A stretch of DNA of 64,000 nt from Brevibacterium linens ATCC 9172 (GCF_900169165.1 NZ_FXYY01000010.1:1-64000), one strand, 5' to 3'; shown: positions 40,161 through 49,227, numbered from the stretch's first letter. The notes: generated by a model not told the origin, from the letters alone. Numbers and translations: made by a program.

Positions 40161-40778
40161 ATGGCAGGCGAAACAGTCATCACGGTCGTCGGGAACCTCA
40201 CCAGCGATCCCGAACTGCGCTTCACACCTAACGGTGCGGCAGTCGCTAACTTCACCGTGGCCTCGACGCCGCGTATCTTCGACCGTCAGGCCAACGAGTT
40301 CAAGGACGGGGAGACCCTGTTCCTGCGCTGCTCGGTATGGCGTGAAATGGGAGAGAACGTCGCCGAATCTCTGCAGCGCGGTACGCGGGTCATCGTTCAG
40401 GGCCGACTGAAGTCCCGGTCCTTCGAAACCAAGGAAGGCGAGAAGCGCACGGTCATGGAGCTGGACGTCGACGAAGTCGGCCCCAGCCTGCGACGCGCCA
40501 CCGCTCAGGTGACGAAGAACAACCCCAGCGGCGGAGGAAATTTCGGCGGTGGCGGCGGCTTCGGTGGAGGAGGCCAGGGCGGAGGCGGCCAGCAGGGCGG
40601 CTTCGGCAACCAGCAGTCCTCCGGTTGGGGCAACAACCCTCAGCAGGGTGGACAGCGCCAGGGCGGTTACAGCCAGGGCGGCAACAACGCACCCGCCAAT
40701 GACCCGTGGGCATCATCGAACCCGCAGAGCGGGAACGGCGGCTGGGGCAACCCCGGCGCCGATGAACCACCGTTCTGA
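40161..40778 (+). CDS. ssb: single-stranded DNA-binding protein
   Basis: A 205-residue SSB. Residues about 1-115 form the OB fold ([44 protein letters not shown]). A Gly/Gln/Asn-rich linker follows, and the protein ends in the acidic DEPPF tip that recruits partner proteins. AGGAG precedes the ATG. It lies between rpsF and rpsR as in most bacteria. Confidence 0.97.
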   Translation: MAGETVITVVGNLTSDPELRFTPNGAAVANFTVASTPRIFDRQANEFKDGETLFLRCSVWREMGENVAESLQRGTRVIVQGRLKSRSFETKEGEKRTVMELDVDEVGPSLRRATAQVTKNNPSGGGNFGGGGGFGGGGQGGGGQQGGFGNQQSSGWGNNPQQGGQRQGGYSQGGNNAPANDPWASSNPQSGNGGWGNPGADEPPF

Positions 40779-40825
40779 TCCACGTCGTCAAGACATTTCG
40801 AGACAATCGTCAACAGGAGATACTC

Positions 40826-41065
40826 ATGGCAAAGCCAGAGATCCGGAAGCCTATCAAGAAGAAGGCTAATCCGCTCAAGAAGGGCGAAGCGGCGAACATC
40901 CACTACAAGGACACCGCTACGCTCCGTAAGTTCATTTCCGACCGCGGCAAGATCCGTGCACGTCGCGTCACCGGTGTGACCGTGCAGGAACAGCGCGTCA
41001 TCGCAAAGGCCGTCAAGAACGCCCGCGAGATGGCACTTCTGCCCTACTCGAGCTCAGCTCGCTGA
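40826..41065 (+). CDS. rpsR: 30S ribosomal protein S18
   Basis: A 79-residue basic protein with the S18 pattern ([25 protein letters not shown] and [17 protein letters not shown]). There are no cysteines, so it is the zinc-independent (C-minus) type. In mycobacteria paired S18 forms respond to zinc; only this one is in the window. Confidence 0.96.
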   Translation: MAKPEIRKPIKKKANPLKKGEAANIHYKDTATLRKFISDRGKIRARRVTGVTVQEQRVIAKAVKNAREMALLPYSSSAR

Positions 41066-41081
41066 TCGGAGGGAAAGAATA

Positions 41082-41540
41082 ATGCCTAACCGCAAAGTGA
41101 TTCTGAACCAGGAAGTCGACGGACTCGGTGCCGCCGGCGATGTCGTCGAGGTTCGTGCCGGATACGCACGCAACCTGCTTCTGCCTCGTGGCTGGGCTTC
41201 GGCCTGGTCCGCCGGCGCTGAGAAGCACATCGAGTCTCTGCGCAAGGCCCGTCAGGCCAAGCAGATCGCTGATCACGATGAAGCCATCAAGGTCAAGGGC
41301 GAACTCGAGTCGACCACGGCTCGCATCGACATGAAGGCCGGTAAGAACGGTCGCCTCTTCGGCGCCGTCACCCCCGCCCTCGTGGCCGAGGCCCTGCAGA
41401 CCGCGACCGGACGCGACTTCGATCGCCGTCAGGTCGCCCTGACCGGTCACGTCAAGACCCCCGGCAGCTACAACGCTGTTGTGCGCGTCGGCGACGAGAT
41501 CACCGCGAAGATCAAGTTCGAGGTCATCGGCAAGGCCTGA
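41082..41540 (+). CDS. rplI: 50S ribosomal protein L9
   Basis: A 152-residue L9 with the N-terminal RNA-binding domain (MPNRKVILNQEVDGLGAAGDVVEVRAGYARNLLLPRGWA), the connecting helix and the C-terminal domain (LTGHVKTPGSYNAVVRV). It is the last gene of the ribosomal operon; dnaB, which often follows, is 15 kb further on here. Confidence 0.97.
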   Translation: MPNRKVILNQEVDGLGAAGDVVEVRAGYARNLLLPRGWASAWSAGAEKHIESLRKARQAKQIADHDEAIKVKGELESTTARIDMKAGKNGRLFGAVTPALVAEALQTATGRDFDRRQVALTGHVKTPGSYNAVVRVGDEITAKIKFEVIGKA

Positions 41541-41609
41541 TCCACGCCTTGTCCGGATGATTCGGACGTGCTGAGCGGACCCTGAGGGACCGCAACAGCA
41601 CACCACCGC

Positions 41610-41640
41610 CGAGGCGGTACCTGAGACAGGTGCCGCCTCG
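41610..41640 (+). terminator. terminator of the rpsF-rplI operon
   Basis: GAGGCGGTACCTG (41611-41623) pairs with CAGGTGCCGCCTC (41627-41639), with one G-T wobble and a 3-nt loop. It starts 70 bp after the rplI stop. There is no T-run. The rest of 41541-41825 shows nothing else recognisable. Confidence 0.7.
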
Positions 41641-41825
41641 AGGCGTCTGTCAGGACCTGAGATTCGCGAGGTCGGTCGCGAGGAGCGGATGAGAGAACCG
41701 CTCATCGACGTCGAACCGTTCGGCTCGGTGTGATCCGACCTCGGTGAAGAATCGGTTCGTGTCGATATACTGATCGGTGGCGCCGAAGTCGGCGCACGGC
41801 GGAATCGAGTCACGGAGGTATGTGG

Positions 41826-42539
41826 GTGAGATCGTCGCTTCCGCTGTATGCGAAGGTCCGCAACGACCTTCGCTCGCGAATCCAGTCCGGTGAGTTCACG
41901 GATGGTGAGCCTCTGCCGCCCGAACCGGAGCTGCAGACGGAATACGAGGTCTCCCGCATCACCCTGCGACGGGCAGTCGAAGAGCTGGCTCAGTCGGGAT
42001 TCGTGACCAAGGTGCCCGGGCGTGGGACCTTCGTCACTCGCACGGCGTACGACGCAACGCTGATGACCCTGGGCAGTTTCGGATCCGATGCCGGCAAGTT
42101 CAAGGATGCCCCGCGTCGCAGAGTGTTGGAGAAGTTCTCCGAGGACGCCACAGCTGAGGTGGCCGAACAGCTGCGGATCGGTCCCGGAGGCCCCATCATC
42201 GGTCTGCGCAGGCTTCTCCTCGATGGGGATACGGCCATCGCCTATGACACGACACGGTATCCGCTGGACCTGCTTCCAGGATTTCTCGACCACATCGACG
42301 ATGATGTCTCCACCTTCGGCGTACTGCAGGAGGTCTATGGCCACGGTCCGATCACGTCGACCGGAACCATCAGCGCTCGGAGCGCGGCGACGGAGGAGGC
42401 ACGGATCCTCAAGGTGTCGCCCGGTGACCCGCTGATCGTGATCGACAAGGTCATCCTCGCCGAGGCCGGAACGCCGATCGCGCTGTCGACTCTGTTGGTC
42501 GATCCCTCCCTCGTCCACATCTCCTTCAGCACGGACTGA
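41826..42539 (+). CDS. GntR/UTRA family transcriptional regulator
   Basis: About 237 residues. The GTG at 41826 is preferred because GGAGG (41814-41818) is 7 bases upstream; the ATG at 41820 touches that site. An N-terminal GntR winged helix (LYAKVRNDLRSRIQSGEFTDGEPLPPEPELQTEYEVSRITLRRAVEELAQSGFVTKVPGRGTFV) is followed by a UTRA ligand-binding domain (about 90-237), a fold that senses sugars and amino sugars. It lies upstream of a SIS protein, a PfkB kinase and a solute-binding protein and probably controls them; FrlR, NagR and similar regulators have this architecture. Confidence 0.9.
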   Translation: MRSSLPLYAKVRNDLRSRIQSGEFTDGEPLPPEPELQTEYEVSRITLRRAVEELAQSGFVTKVPGRGTFVTRTAYDATLMTLGSFGSDAGKFKDAPRRRVLEKFSEDATAEVAEQLRIGPGGPIIGLRRLLLDGDTAIAYDTTRYPLDLLPGFLDHIDDDVSTFGVLQEVYGHGPITSTGTISARSAATEEARILKVSPGDPLIVIDKVILAEAGTPIALSTLLVDPSLVHISFSTD

Positions 42540-42690
42540 CTTCCGAATCGAGCCTCCCATCGGGAGATTCCCATGAGCACTTTCAAGCTCCTTCACGTCC
42601 ATCCGCGGCGCCCACCGCCATGCCGACGTCGCGCAGAACCTGAGAACCGCGAGCCCAGAAACCTCATTAGGTCACGAAACGGTCACAAAC

Positions 42691-42720
42691 ATCATAGAGA
42701 CGTATGCAGACGTCATAGAG
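42691..42720. promoter_or_regulatory. candidate operator of the sugar cassette
   Basis: GACGT (42699-42703) and ACGTC (42710-42714) form an inverted repeat with a 6-bp spacer. It is embedded in a direct repeat of TCATAGAG (42692-42699 and 42713-42720), 21 bp apart. The element lies 50-80 bp before the SIS gene start, which suits the site of the adjacent GntR/UTRA regulator. Confidence 0.5.
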
Positions 42721-42770
42721 AGGTGGTAGTTTTAAACGCATCACGGATGTCAACAACGAATGAGGATCAC

Positions 42771-43775
42771 ATGACGGCCGACGTCAACAGGAACAGTGTC
42801 GATACGATCGAAGCTCAGCTCGCCAGCGCCATCGAGGCTGTGAAGGCCAAGGACCGTTTCGCCAACGTCTATCTCGTGGCATGTGGGGGATCCTTTGCGA
42901 ACATGCTTCCGATCGAACACCTGTTGGAGACCGAGACCGGTCGGGTGGCCGTCCACGCACTCAACGCGCGGGAGTTCACCACCCGGATGCCGAAGGCGCT
43001 CGGCGAACACAGCCTGGTGATCTCCTGCTCCCATTCGGGCGATACTCCGGAGACGGTGAGGGCCACATCGGTTGCGCGAGAAGCGGGGGCGACGACGATC
43101 GCCCTGACGAACCTCGGCGGGTCCCCACTCGACGAGGCGGCCGAATTCGCCATCTACTATCAGCACGGGGAGGGCAGGCTGTACGCGTATTCGGCCTCCC
43201 CGCTGCTCTACCGACTGTCCTGGGCGATCATCGATGAGCTGGAAGGAACAGAATGGTCTGCCCGTGCCTCCGCGGCAGCCGCCGAACTCGACGGGATCGT
43301 CGCGCAGCTCCAGAAGGAACACGGCGGACCGGCAGATGTCTGGGCCAAGGCCCATCGTCGAGAAGCGCTCATCTACACCCTCGGCTCAGGGCCGAACTAC
43401 GGCCAGTCCTATGCTTTCGCCATCTGCTTCCTGCAGGAGATGCTGTGGGTGCACTCCCAGGCCATCCATTCGGCCGAATACTTCCATGGACCGTTCGAGA
43501 TCACCGAAGACGACGTGCCCTTCATCGAACTTCTGGGTCTGGGGCCCAGCCGTGAGATCGATCAGCGGGCACACGACTTCGTGACTCGGACCTCCGAGCA
43601 CGTGCTCACCCTCGACGCCGAGGAGTGGGATCTGTCGCGAATCGACGCAGCACTCCGACCCTCCTACACGCAATTGGTCTTCGGGCCGCTGCTGAGGGTG
43701 TATGCCGACGCCCTGTCCGACCACCGGGGGCACCCGATGACGGTGCGCCGCTATATGTGGAGGACCGAATACTGA
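42771..43775 (+). CDS. SIS-domain sugar isomerase/deglycase (FrlB-like)
   Basis: About 334 residues from the ATG at 42771 (GAGGA upstream). A longer reading from 42573 would run through the candidate operator and adds unrelated residues. Two SIS domains are seen: the first holds VYLVACGGSFANMLPIEHLLE and SCSHSGDTPETVRA (phosphosugar-binding loops); the second starts near IYTLGSGPNYGQSYAFAICFLQEM. Short, GlmS-like SIS proteins next to PfkB kinases are typical of fructosamine 6-phosphate deglycases (FrlB) and similar amino-sugar enzymes. The exact substrate is inferred from context. Confidence 0.8.
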   Translation: MTADVNRNSVDTIEAQLASAIEAVKAKDRFANVYLVACGGSFANMLPIEHLLETETGRVAVHALNAREFTTRMPKALGEHSLVISCSHSGDTPETVRATSVAREAGATTIALTNLGGSPLDEAAEFAIYYQHGEGRLYAYSASPLLYRLSWAIIDELEGTEWSARASAAAAELDGIVAQLQKEHGGPADVWAKAHRREALIYTLGSGPNYGQSYAFAICFLQEMLWVHSQAIHSAEYFHGPFEITEDDVPFIELLGLGPSREIDQRAHDFVTRTSEHVLTLDAEEWDLSRIDAALRPSYTQLVFGPLLRVYADALSDHRGHPMTVRRYMWRTEY

Positions 43776-43868
43776 ACCCTTGAGGGGCCGGGCAGAGGTT
43801 CGGCGCCGGACACATCAGGCGAACCACGGCGAGTCCGCCGTCATCGCCGGGAAGAGGAGCAGCCAATC

Positions 43869-44726
43869 ATGCCGGGACTACTGGGAATAGGCAATGTGGT
43901 CGTCGACGTCTACCGAGATGACCTGCTGGCGTATCCGGGTGGAAATGCGCTCAATGTGGCCGTCTACCACCGGCTGCTGCACTCTTCGCCGGCGGGATTC
44001 ATCGGACTGCTGGGTACCGATCGCTACAGCGATCACATCACCGATGTCTCTTCGGCACTGGGCGTGGACGTCTCTCGGTCACGCCGAGTCGTCGGAGAGA
44101 CCGGACGGACCCTGGTCGATATTTCCGCGGACGGAGATCGCGTGTTCGCGGCGACGAACCGGGGAGGCGTCCAGGCCGAGGTGAGTCTTCGCCTCAACGA
44201 GGATGATCTCGAACTCGTCGATGACTACGACTTCGTCCACACCTCGGTCTACGCAGGACTGGATCCTCAGATTCCGGCCCTGGCGGCGCGGACGCGAGTG
44301 GCCTACGACTTCTCTGCGCCCGGCACCCGTGACGTCGACCTGTCCATCCTCGAACACATCGAATGCGCATTCTTCTCCGCCAGTGACATGTCGGAGCCCC
44401 AGCGCGAGGAGTTCGTCCGGACGTGCTTCGACTTCGGTGCGACGACAGTCATCCTCACTGCCGGGGTCGAAGGGGCCTACGGCTATACCAGGGAGGAGGC
44501 GCATCATCAGCCGAGCGATGAAGCGGAACTGGTCGACGCCCTCGGTGCCGGTGACGGATTCATCTCCGGATTCCTCCATTCCTGGCAGCGCGAATCGGAC
44601 CTTCGGACGGCACTGCGTTCGGGCGCTCGGTCGGGCGCCGAGGCGTGCGGCTTCCGCGGTGCCTTCGGCCATCCACTGCCGGCGACCCGAGACGAGATGG
44701 CCGCACTCCTGCGCAACCCCGTCTGA
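43869..44726 (+). CDS. PfkB-family sugar kinase (FrlD-like)
   Basis: A 285-residue ribokinase/PfkB-fold kinase. The N-terminal part has the GGNALNVAVYHRLL and GLLGTDRYSDHI sugar-binding segments; the C-terminal catalytic motif is DALGAGDGFISGFL with the catalytic Asp. Similarly short PfkB proteins act as fructoselysine 6-kinases (FrlD). The gene follows the SIS gene by about 90 bp. In an FrlD-FrlB scheme this enzyme would phosphorylate a fructosamine and the SIS protein would split the product to glucose 6-phosphate and amine. Confidence 0.82.
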   Translation: MPGLLGIGNVVVDVYRDDLLAYPGGNALNVAVYHRLLHSSPAGFIGLLGTDRYSDHITDVSSALGVDVSRSRRVVGETGRTLVDISADGDRVFAATNRGGVQAEVSLRLNEDDLELVDDYDFVHTSVYAGLDPQIPALAARTRVAYDFSAPGTRDVDLSILEHIECAFFSASDMSEPQREEFVRTCFDFGATTVILTAGVEGAYGYTREEAHHQPSDEAELVDALGAGDGFISGFLHSWQRESDLRTALRSGARSGAEACGFRGAFGHPLPATRDEMAALLRNPV

Positions 44727-44778
44727 AACCTCAGCACGACGTTGACCGACGACTTTAATGGAGAACCAGGTGATCAAC

Positions 44779-46584
44779 ATGAACAGACGAGTCCCGGCGA
44801 TCGGTGCCGCAGCCACAGCGCTGGCGATCGTCCTCACTGCGTGCACGCCTCCCGGCGGTGGCGGCGACAGCGCTTCCGAGCAGAGCATGCTCAACATCGG
44901 GTGGAATGAGCCGCTGAGAAGCATGAACAACTCCACGGCCAATGGAGCCGCCGTGGCCAACTCGATCATCATCTACATGATGAATGACAATTTCGGATAC
45001 TACGACGACGAACTCGCCGTCCAGGACGGACACCTCGGAACGGTCGAGAAGATCTCCGATGATCCGCTCAAGGTCAAGTACACGTTCAGTGAGGATGCCG
45101 ACTGGTCGGATGGGACTCCGGTCGATGCCGCCGATCTCGTCCTGCAGTGGGCGGCGAAATCCACCCACTTCAACACGGTCGATGAGAACGCGAACGAAGA
45201 GGGCGAGGTCGCCGAGAACGACGAGTCCACCGTCTATTTCGACGCAGCGCGCCCGGGGGCCGCTCTCATCGAAGACTTTCCGGAGATCTCCGACGACGGG
45301 AAGGAAGTGACCTTCACCTATTCGAAGCAGTACGCCGATTGGCGATTGGAACTCGGCTTCGGAACCGAAGGCGTCGGCGTGCCCGCCCATATCACCGCGA
45401 AGAAGGCCCTGGGGATCGAGGATCCCCAAGAGGCGAAGCAGGCTCTCCTGGCGGCGTTGAAGTCAGAGGACACGGCCGCACTGTCGAAGATCTCCAACGT
45501 CTACAACACCGGCTTCGACTTCACCTCGATGCCCGAGGACGAGGATCTGCTCGTCCACAACGGGCCCTATGCGATGACCGACTACACCGAGGGGCAGTTC
45601 CTCACCCTGGAGAAGGATGAGAACTACACCGGTCCGACCGAGGTGGGAGTCGATCGGGTGACCGTCCGCTATATCGCCGACGCGATGGGGGCGGTGCAGG
45701 GAGTCGAGAACGGCGAAGTCGATGTCATACAGCCGCAGGCCACAACGGACGTGCGCAAGGCGGCTGAGGCACTCGACGGTGTCACGGTCGACATGGGAGA
45801 CGGTGCCTCCGACGAACACATTGACCTGAGCTATGGCAACAATGGTGCCTTCGACCCGGCCTCCTACGGCGGTGACGAGGACACAGCACTCAAGGTGCGA
45901 CAGGCCTTCCTCAAAACGGTGCCGCGACAGCAGATCGTCGACACGATCATCAAGCCGCAGCAGGAGTCCGCCGTGGTCCGCAACTCCTACACCCAGGTGC
46001 CGGGCTCCCCGATGTACGAGGGCGTCGCCGCAGCCAACGGCAGTGATGAGTACTCCGGTGCTGATATCGAGTCCGCCAAGAAGCTGCTCGATGAGGCCGG
46101 CGTCTCCTCACCGAAGGTGCGGATCCTCTACGATGAAGTCAACCAGCGCCGCGAGCAGGAGTTCACGCTGATCAAGGAACAGGCGGAGAAGGCCGGATTC
46201 GAGATCATCGACGAGGCGGATGCCAACTGGGGAACACGGATGGGCGACGGCAGCTACGATACTGCCATCTTCGCCTGGCAGCCGACGACCAAGGGCGTCA
46301 CCGACCCCGATCAGAACTATCGCACGGGTCAACAGAACAACTACGGGCACTACAGCAGTCCGCGGATCGACTCTCTGCTCGACAGTCTCCAGGCCGAACT
46401 CGATCCGGCGAAACAGGAGGAGATCCTGGGCCAGGTCGAGCGACAGCTGCTCGACGACGGTTTCGGGCTTCCGCTGTTCCAGCATCCGGAGATGACGATC
46501 TACTCCGATCGGGTGAGCGGGGTGGAGAACACAGCGGTCTCGCCGACGATGTTCTGGAACTATTGGGACTGGACGGTTCAGTAG
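44779..46584 (+). CDS. ABC transporter solute-binding lipoprotein, family 5
   Basis: About 601 residues from the ATG at 44779 (AGGTG just upstream; 44758 is an in-frame alternative). A lipoprotein signal ends in LTAC, so Cys is the lipid-modified residue. The mature protein is a family-5 binding protein (DppA/OppA type) for peptides, opines or glycosylated compounds, with the SDGTPVDAADLVLQW segment. No permease or ATPase gene is adjacent, so it must use subunits encoded elsewhere. Its position after the PfkB and SIS genes suggests uptake of the cassette's substrate, for example fructosyl-amino acids or peptides. Confidence 0.85.
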   Translation: MNRRVPAIGAAATALAIVLTACTPPGGGGDSASEQSMLNIGWNEPLRSMNNSTANGAAVANSIIIYMMNDNFGYYDDELAVQDGHLGTVEKISDDPLKVKYTFSEDADWSDGTPVDAADLVLQWAAKSTHFNTVDENANEEGEVAENDESTVYFDAARPGAALIEDFPEISDDGKEVTFTYSKQYADWRLELGFGTEGVGVPAHITAKKALGIEDPQEAKQALLAALKSEDTAALSKISNVYNTGFDFTSMPEDEDLLVHNGPYAMTDYTEGQFLTLEKDENYTGPTEVGVDRVTVRYIADAMGAVQGVENGEVDVIQPQATTDVRKAAEALDGVTVDMGDGASDEHIDLSYGNNGAFDPASYGGDEDTALKVRQAFLKTVPRQQIVDTIIKPQQESAVVRNSYTQVPGSPMYEGVAAANGSDEYSGADIESAKKLLDEAGVSSPKVRILYDEVNQRREQEFTLIKEQAEKAGFEIIDEADANWGTRMGDGSYDTAIFAWQPTTKGVTDPDQNYRTGQQNNYGHYSSPRIDSLLDSLQAELDPAKQEEILGQVERQLLDDGFGLPLFQHPEMTIYSDRVSGVENTAVSPTMFWNYWDWTVQ

Positions 46585-46624
46585 CCTCAAGGCGAAGTGA
46601 GGATCACCGCTTGGACGCGGCCTC

Positions 46625-47176
46625 TTAACCGCTGCTCGGGTAGGTCACGCGCGCATCCTCATCGACCACCGCCCCCGCACTGAGCCTCGCTTCATCAATG
46701 TGGCCCGGGCCGAGCACATGGGCAACCTCGAGCCCGCGGGCGAGCAGATGGTCGGCGATGATCCGGCGATGGCAGCGCCACCAGACCGCCTCGGAGCACA
46801 TGAGCACGCAGCGCGCGGACTCGCCCCAGCCGATGAGTGTCTCGACATCGGTGTGGAAGCCGGGTGAGAGGCAGTGATCGGCATAGTTATGGAAGCTGCG
46901 GTTCTGCCACCACCCGTTGACCTCGAAGGGCACGGTGCGGCTGACCGGTCGACGTCCCGTCAGGTTCTCGAGGCGACGCAGGTCGATACCTGCTTCAAAG
47001 AGTTCAGTGGCCAGGGCATCCGCGTTGAACTGGGGGTTCCTGTTCGACCCTGGCAGTTTGCGGACGTCGACGACGACCTCGGCTCCGGCCTCGTCGAGCA
47101 GCTCGGTGAACTCGTTCAGTGAACGGTTGGAATGCCCGATGGTGAGGAACTGCGCGGCCTTGGGCTCGACCGTCAC
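46625..47176 (-). CDS. DUF488 family protein
   Basis: About 183 residues. DUF488 proteins carry the N-terminal pattern FLTIGHSNRSLNEFTELLDEAGAEVVVDVRKLPGSNRNPQFNADAL and a C-terminal segment with the conserved Cys (CVLMCSEAVWWRCHRRIIADHLLARG), both present. Function is unknown. A GTG at 47176 overlaps the stop of a tiny upstream frame (GTGA), which suggests translational coupling; the in-frame ATG at 47200 is an alternative. Confidence 0.85.
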   Translation of the reverse strand: MTVEPKAAQFLTIGHSNRSLNEFTELLDEAGAEVVVDVRKLPGSNRNPQFNADALATELFEAGIDLRRLENLTGRRPVSRTVPFEVNGWWQNRSFHNYADHCLSPGFHTDVETLIGWGESARCVLMCSEAVWWRCHRRIIADHLLARGLEVAHVLGPGHIDEARLSAGAVVDEDARVTYPSSG

Positions 47177-47235
47177 TTCTTGCCCGCTTCCGAGTTCCAT
47201 CCCACGTGATCACCGACGTTGAATTCGGATCCCAT
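47173..47235 (-). pseudogene. 20-codon remnant of an HVA1/DUF2945 gene
   Basis: A strong ribosome-binding site (GAGGAGG) precedes an ATG that opens MGSEFNVGDHVGWNSEAGKK and then stops. This is the typical first strand of DUF2945 (HVA1 TUDOR) proteins, normally about 70 residues. The rest of the domain is absent, so a deletion has probably joined its start to the DUF488 gene. The remnant may survive as a coupling leader for DUF488 translation. Family assignment rests on a short match. Confidence 0.55.
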
Positions 47236-47392
47236 GCTGCCTCCTCGACTTCGATGGCTGTGTTCCCATCCAAACACGAAGGTCGACCGAAGGGAACCAG
47301 GTACCTCGGGGTCCTCGCTTCCGACCGACGGGCCGGTGTGCAACAGTGGAAGGGTGGCCCGCCGATCACCGGCATGAGCGAACGGAGAGTCC

Positions 47393-48028
47393 ATGAACAG
47401 GCTGTTCATCAGCGCTGGCAACCGATTGGTCGCCTCGATCGTCCTCGGTCTCGTCGTCGGCGTCGTCATCGCGCTGGTCGAAGCCGCCGCATTCGCGACA
47501 CTCGTCGGGATCACCGTTGTCACCACGACCTTCGTCATCCCGGGCACGGCAGTGCTGTGGCCCATGGACGCCGAGGCGACTCAAGCGAATGCGAAGCGGG
47601 AGGACTTCCGGCCCATCATCGACGAGGTCGTCGTCACCGTCGCCCAGCTGCTGGGCATCGGCGGCATCGTCGGTCTGCTCATCATGGGAGGATCCGATGC
47701 CGGACCCCTGCCGGCGGCGATCGCCCTCCTCGGTGTGTTCATGTCCTGGGCCGGCCTGCAGCTGCTCTACTCCGCCCGGTACGCCTTCTTATACTTCGAC
47801 GGTGACGAGCCGGCGGGCATCGACTTCAACACGGATGTCCCGCCGAGATATCAGGACTTCCTCTACTTCGGGTTCTCCGTGGGCATGTCCCTCGGAGTGC
47901 CCGATACGAGTGTGTCGACCACCGAGATCCGGGCCGTGGTGCTGCGCCACAGCCTCCTGTCCTACATCTTCAACGCCGTCATCCTCGCCACGGCGATCAA
48001 CCTCGTCGTGGGAGTGTTCATCGACTGA
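47393..48028 (+). CDS. DUF1345 family membrane protein
   Basis: A 211-residue protein with four to five hydrophobic segments. The middle part (MSWAGLQLLYSARYAFLYF, then GIDFNTDVPPRYQDFLYFGFSVGMSLGVPDTSVSTTEIRAVVLRHSLLSYIFNAVILATAINL) matches the DUF1345 pattern. Function is unknown. It is convergent with the ArgE-like gene. Confidence 0.85.
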   Translation: MNRLFISAGNRLVASIVLGLVVGVVIALVEAAAFATLVGITVVTTTFVIPGTAVLWPMDAEATQANAKREDFRPIIDEVVVTVAQLLGIGGIVGLLIMGGSDAGPLPAAIALLGVFMSWAGLQLLYSARYAFLYFDGDEPAGIDFNTDVPPRYQDFLYFGFSVGMSLGVPDTSVSTTEIRAVVLRHSLLSYIFNAVILATAINLVVGVFID

Positions 48029-48051
48029 GTCCGCGGGAGGCGTCGGGGAGC

Positions 48052-49227
48052 TCAGTCGGTGCTGAGATCGGCGATGAGGGCGTCGATGAAGGATTCGCAG
48101 GCGGCGATCTGCTCGAGTTCGATGAACTCATCGGGAGCGTGCGCCTGGGCGATGTCTCCGGGCCCGCAGACGACGGTCGGGATGCCCGCGTTCGAGAACA
48201 GCCCCGCCTCGGTGCCGTAGGTGACCTTGTCATCGGTGGCGATGCCGCCCCAGTTCGCGGCGAGGTCGACGATGTCGGCATCGGCGGGGGTCTCGCAGCC
48301 GGGGGCACCGGCTTCGATGGTGAAGTCGACGCCGGCGGTGTCGTTCTCGGCCGCCATCTGGCGACCCAGGCGCTCGGCTTCGGCGCGGAAACGGGTGATG
48401 AGCTCTTCCCGATCGACCGAGCCCAGGGATCTGAACTCGAACTGCACGCTCGCCTCGGCGGGGATCGTATTGACGGCGATGCCGCCGCTGAACGTGTTCG
48501 CCGTGATCGAGGTGAACGGCACGACATAGGCCTCGTCGAAGGGTCCCTCGGTGCGGAATTCGGCGGCGACCGCGTGGACGAAGGCGACGAACTCGGAGGC
48601 GTAGGCGATGGCGTTGACGCCTTCGGGAGTGAGCGAGGAGTGAGCGGCCACACCGTGGAAGTCGACGCGGAAGACGTTCATCGACTTGTGACCGCGGATG
48701 ACGCGCATGCTCGTGGGTTCGCCGACGACGCAGCCGCGAGGTGCCAGCTGCGCCTCGGTGATCGCTTCGACGAGGGACACCGCACCGACGCATCCGATCT
48801 CTTCGTCATAGGAGAAGGCGAGGTGGATTGGTTCGCGCAGCTTCGCGGCCGCCAGGGTCTCGAGGCGGGAGAGGATGACGCCGACGAAGGACTTCATGTC
48901 CGCACTGCCGCGCGCATAGAGCTTCCCGTCGCGGATCTCAGGGGTGAAGGGATCGCTCGACCAGTCCTGGCCGTCGACGGGGACGACATCGGTGTGACCG
49001 GAGAGGACGACTCCGCCGGTCTTCGTGCCGTCGCCCGCCGGGATGGTGGCGAGCAGGTTGGCCTTCGTGCCCTCGGGATTCGGGATCCGCAGGAAGGTGA
49101 TGCCGGCGGCTTCGAGGCGGGCTTCGACGTGCTCGATGAGCGGGAGGTTCGAGTCCCGGCTCGTCGTGTCGAACGTGATGAGATCGGTGATCTCGGAGAT
49201 GGTGGCCTCGGCGGGCTGAGCTGGCAC
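48052..49227 (-). CDS. argE: acetylornithine deacetylase (ArgE/M20 family)
   Basis: About 391 residues from the GTG at 49227, which has CAGGAG upstream; the frame continues to 49425 but that part is not conserved. It is an M20 metallopeptidase-fold enzyme with the zinc motif SGHTDVVPVDGQDW, the segment GSADMKSFVG, EEIGCVGA with the general-base Glu and the dimerisation domain (GVAAHSS). Overall it resembles ArgE/succinyl-diaminopimelate-type deacylases; acetylornithine is the best guess. No arginine genes are nearby. Confidence 0.82.
   Translation of the reverse strand: MPAQPAEATISEITDLITFDTTSRDSNLPLIEHVEARLEAAGITFLRIPNPEGTKANLLATIPAGDGTKTGGVVLSGHTDVVPVDGQDWSSDPFTPEIRDGKLYARGSADMKSFVGVILSRLETLAAAKLREPIHLAFSYDEEIGCVGAVSLVEAITEAQLAPRGCVVGEPTSMRVIRGHKSMNVFRVDFHGVAAHSSLTPEGVNAIAYASEFVAFVHAVAAEFRTEGPFDEAYVVPFTSITANTFSGGIAVNTIPAEASVQFEFRSLGSVDREELITRFRAEAERLGRQMAAENDTAGVDFTIEAGAPGCETPADADIVDLAANWGGIATDDKVTYGTEAGLFSNAGIPTVVCGPGDIAQAHAPDEFIELEQIAACESFIDALIADLSTD

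Noticed and set aside
42573..42770. Upstream extension of the SIS gene
   Set aside because: It would run through the candidate operator, is rich in Arg, Pro and His, and has no similarity to SIS proteins; ATG 42771 has a better context.
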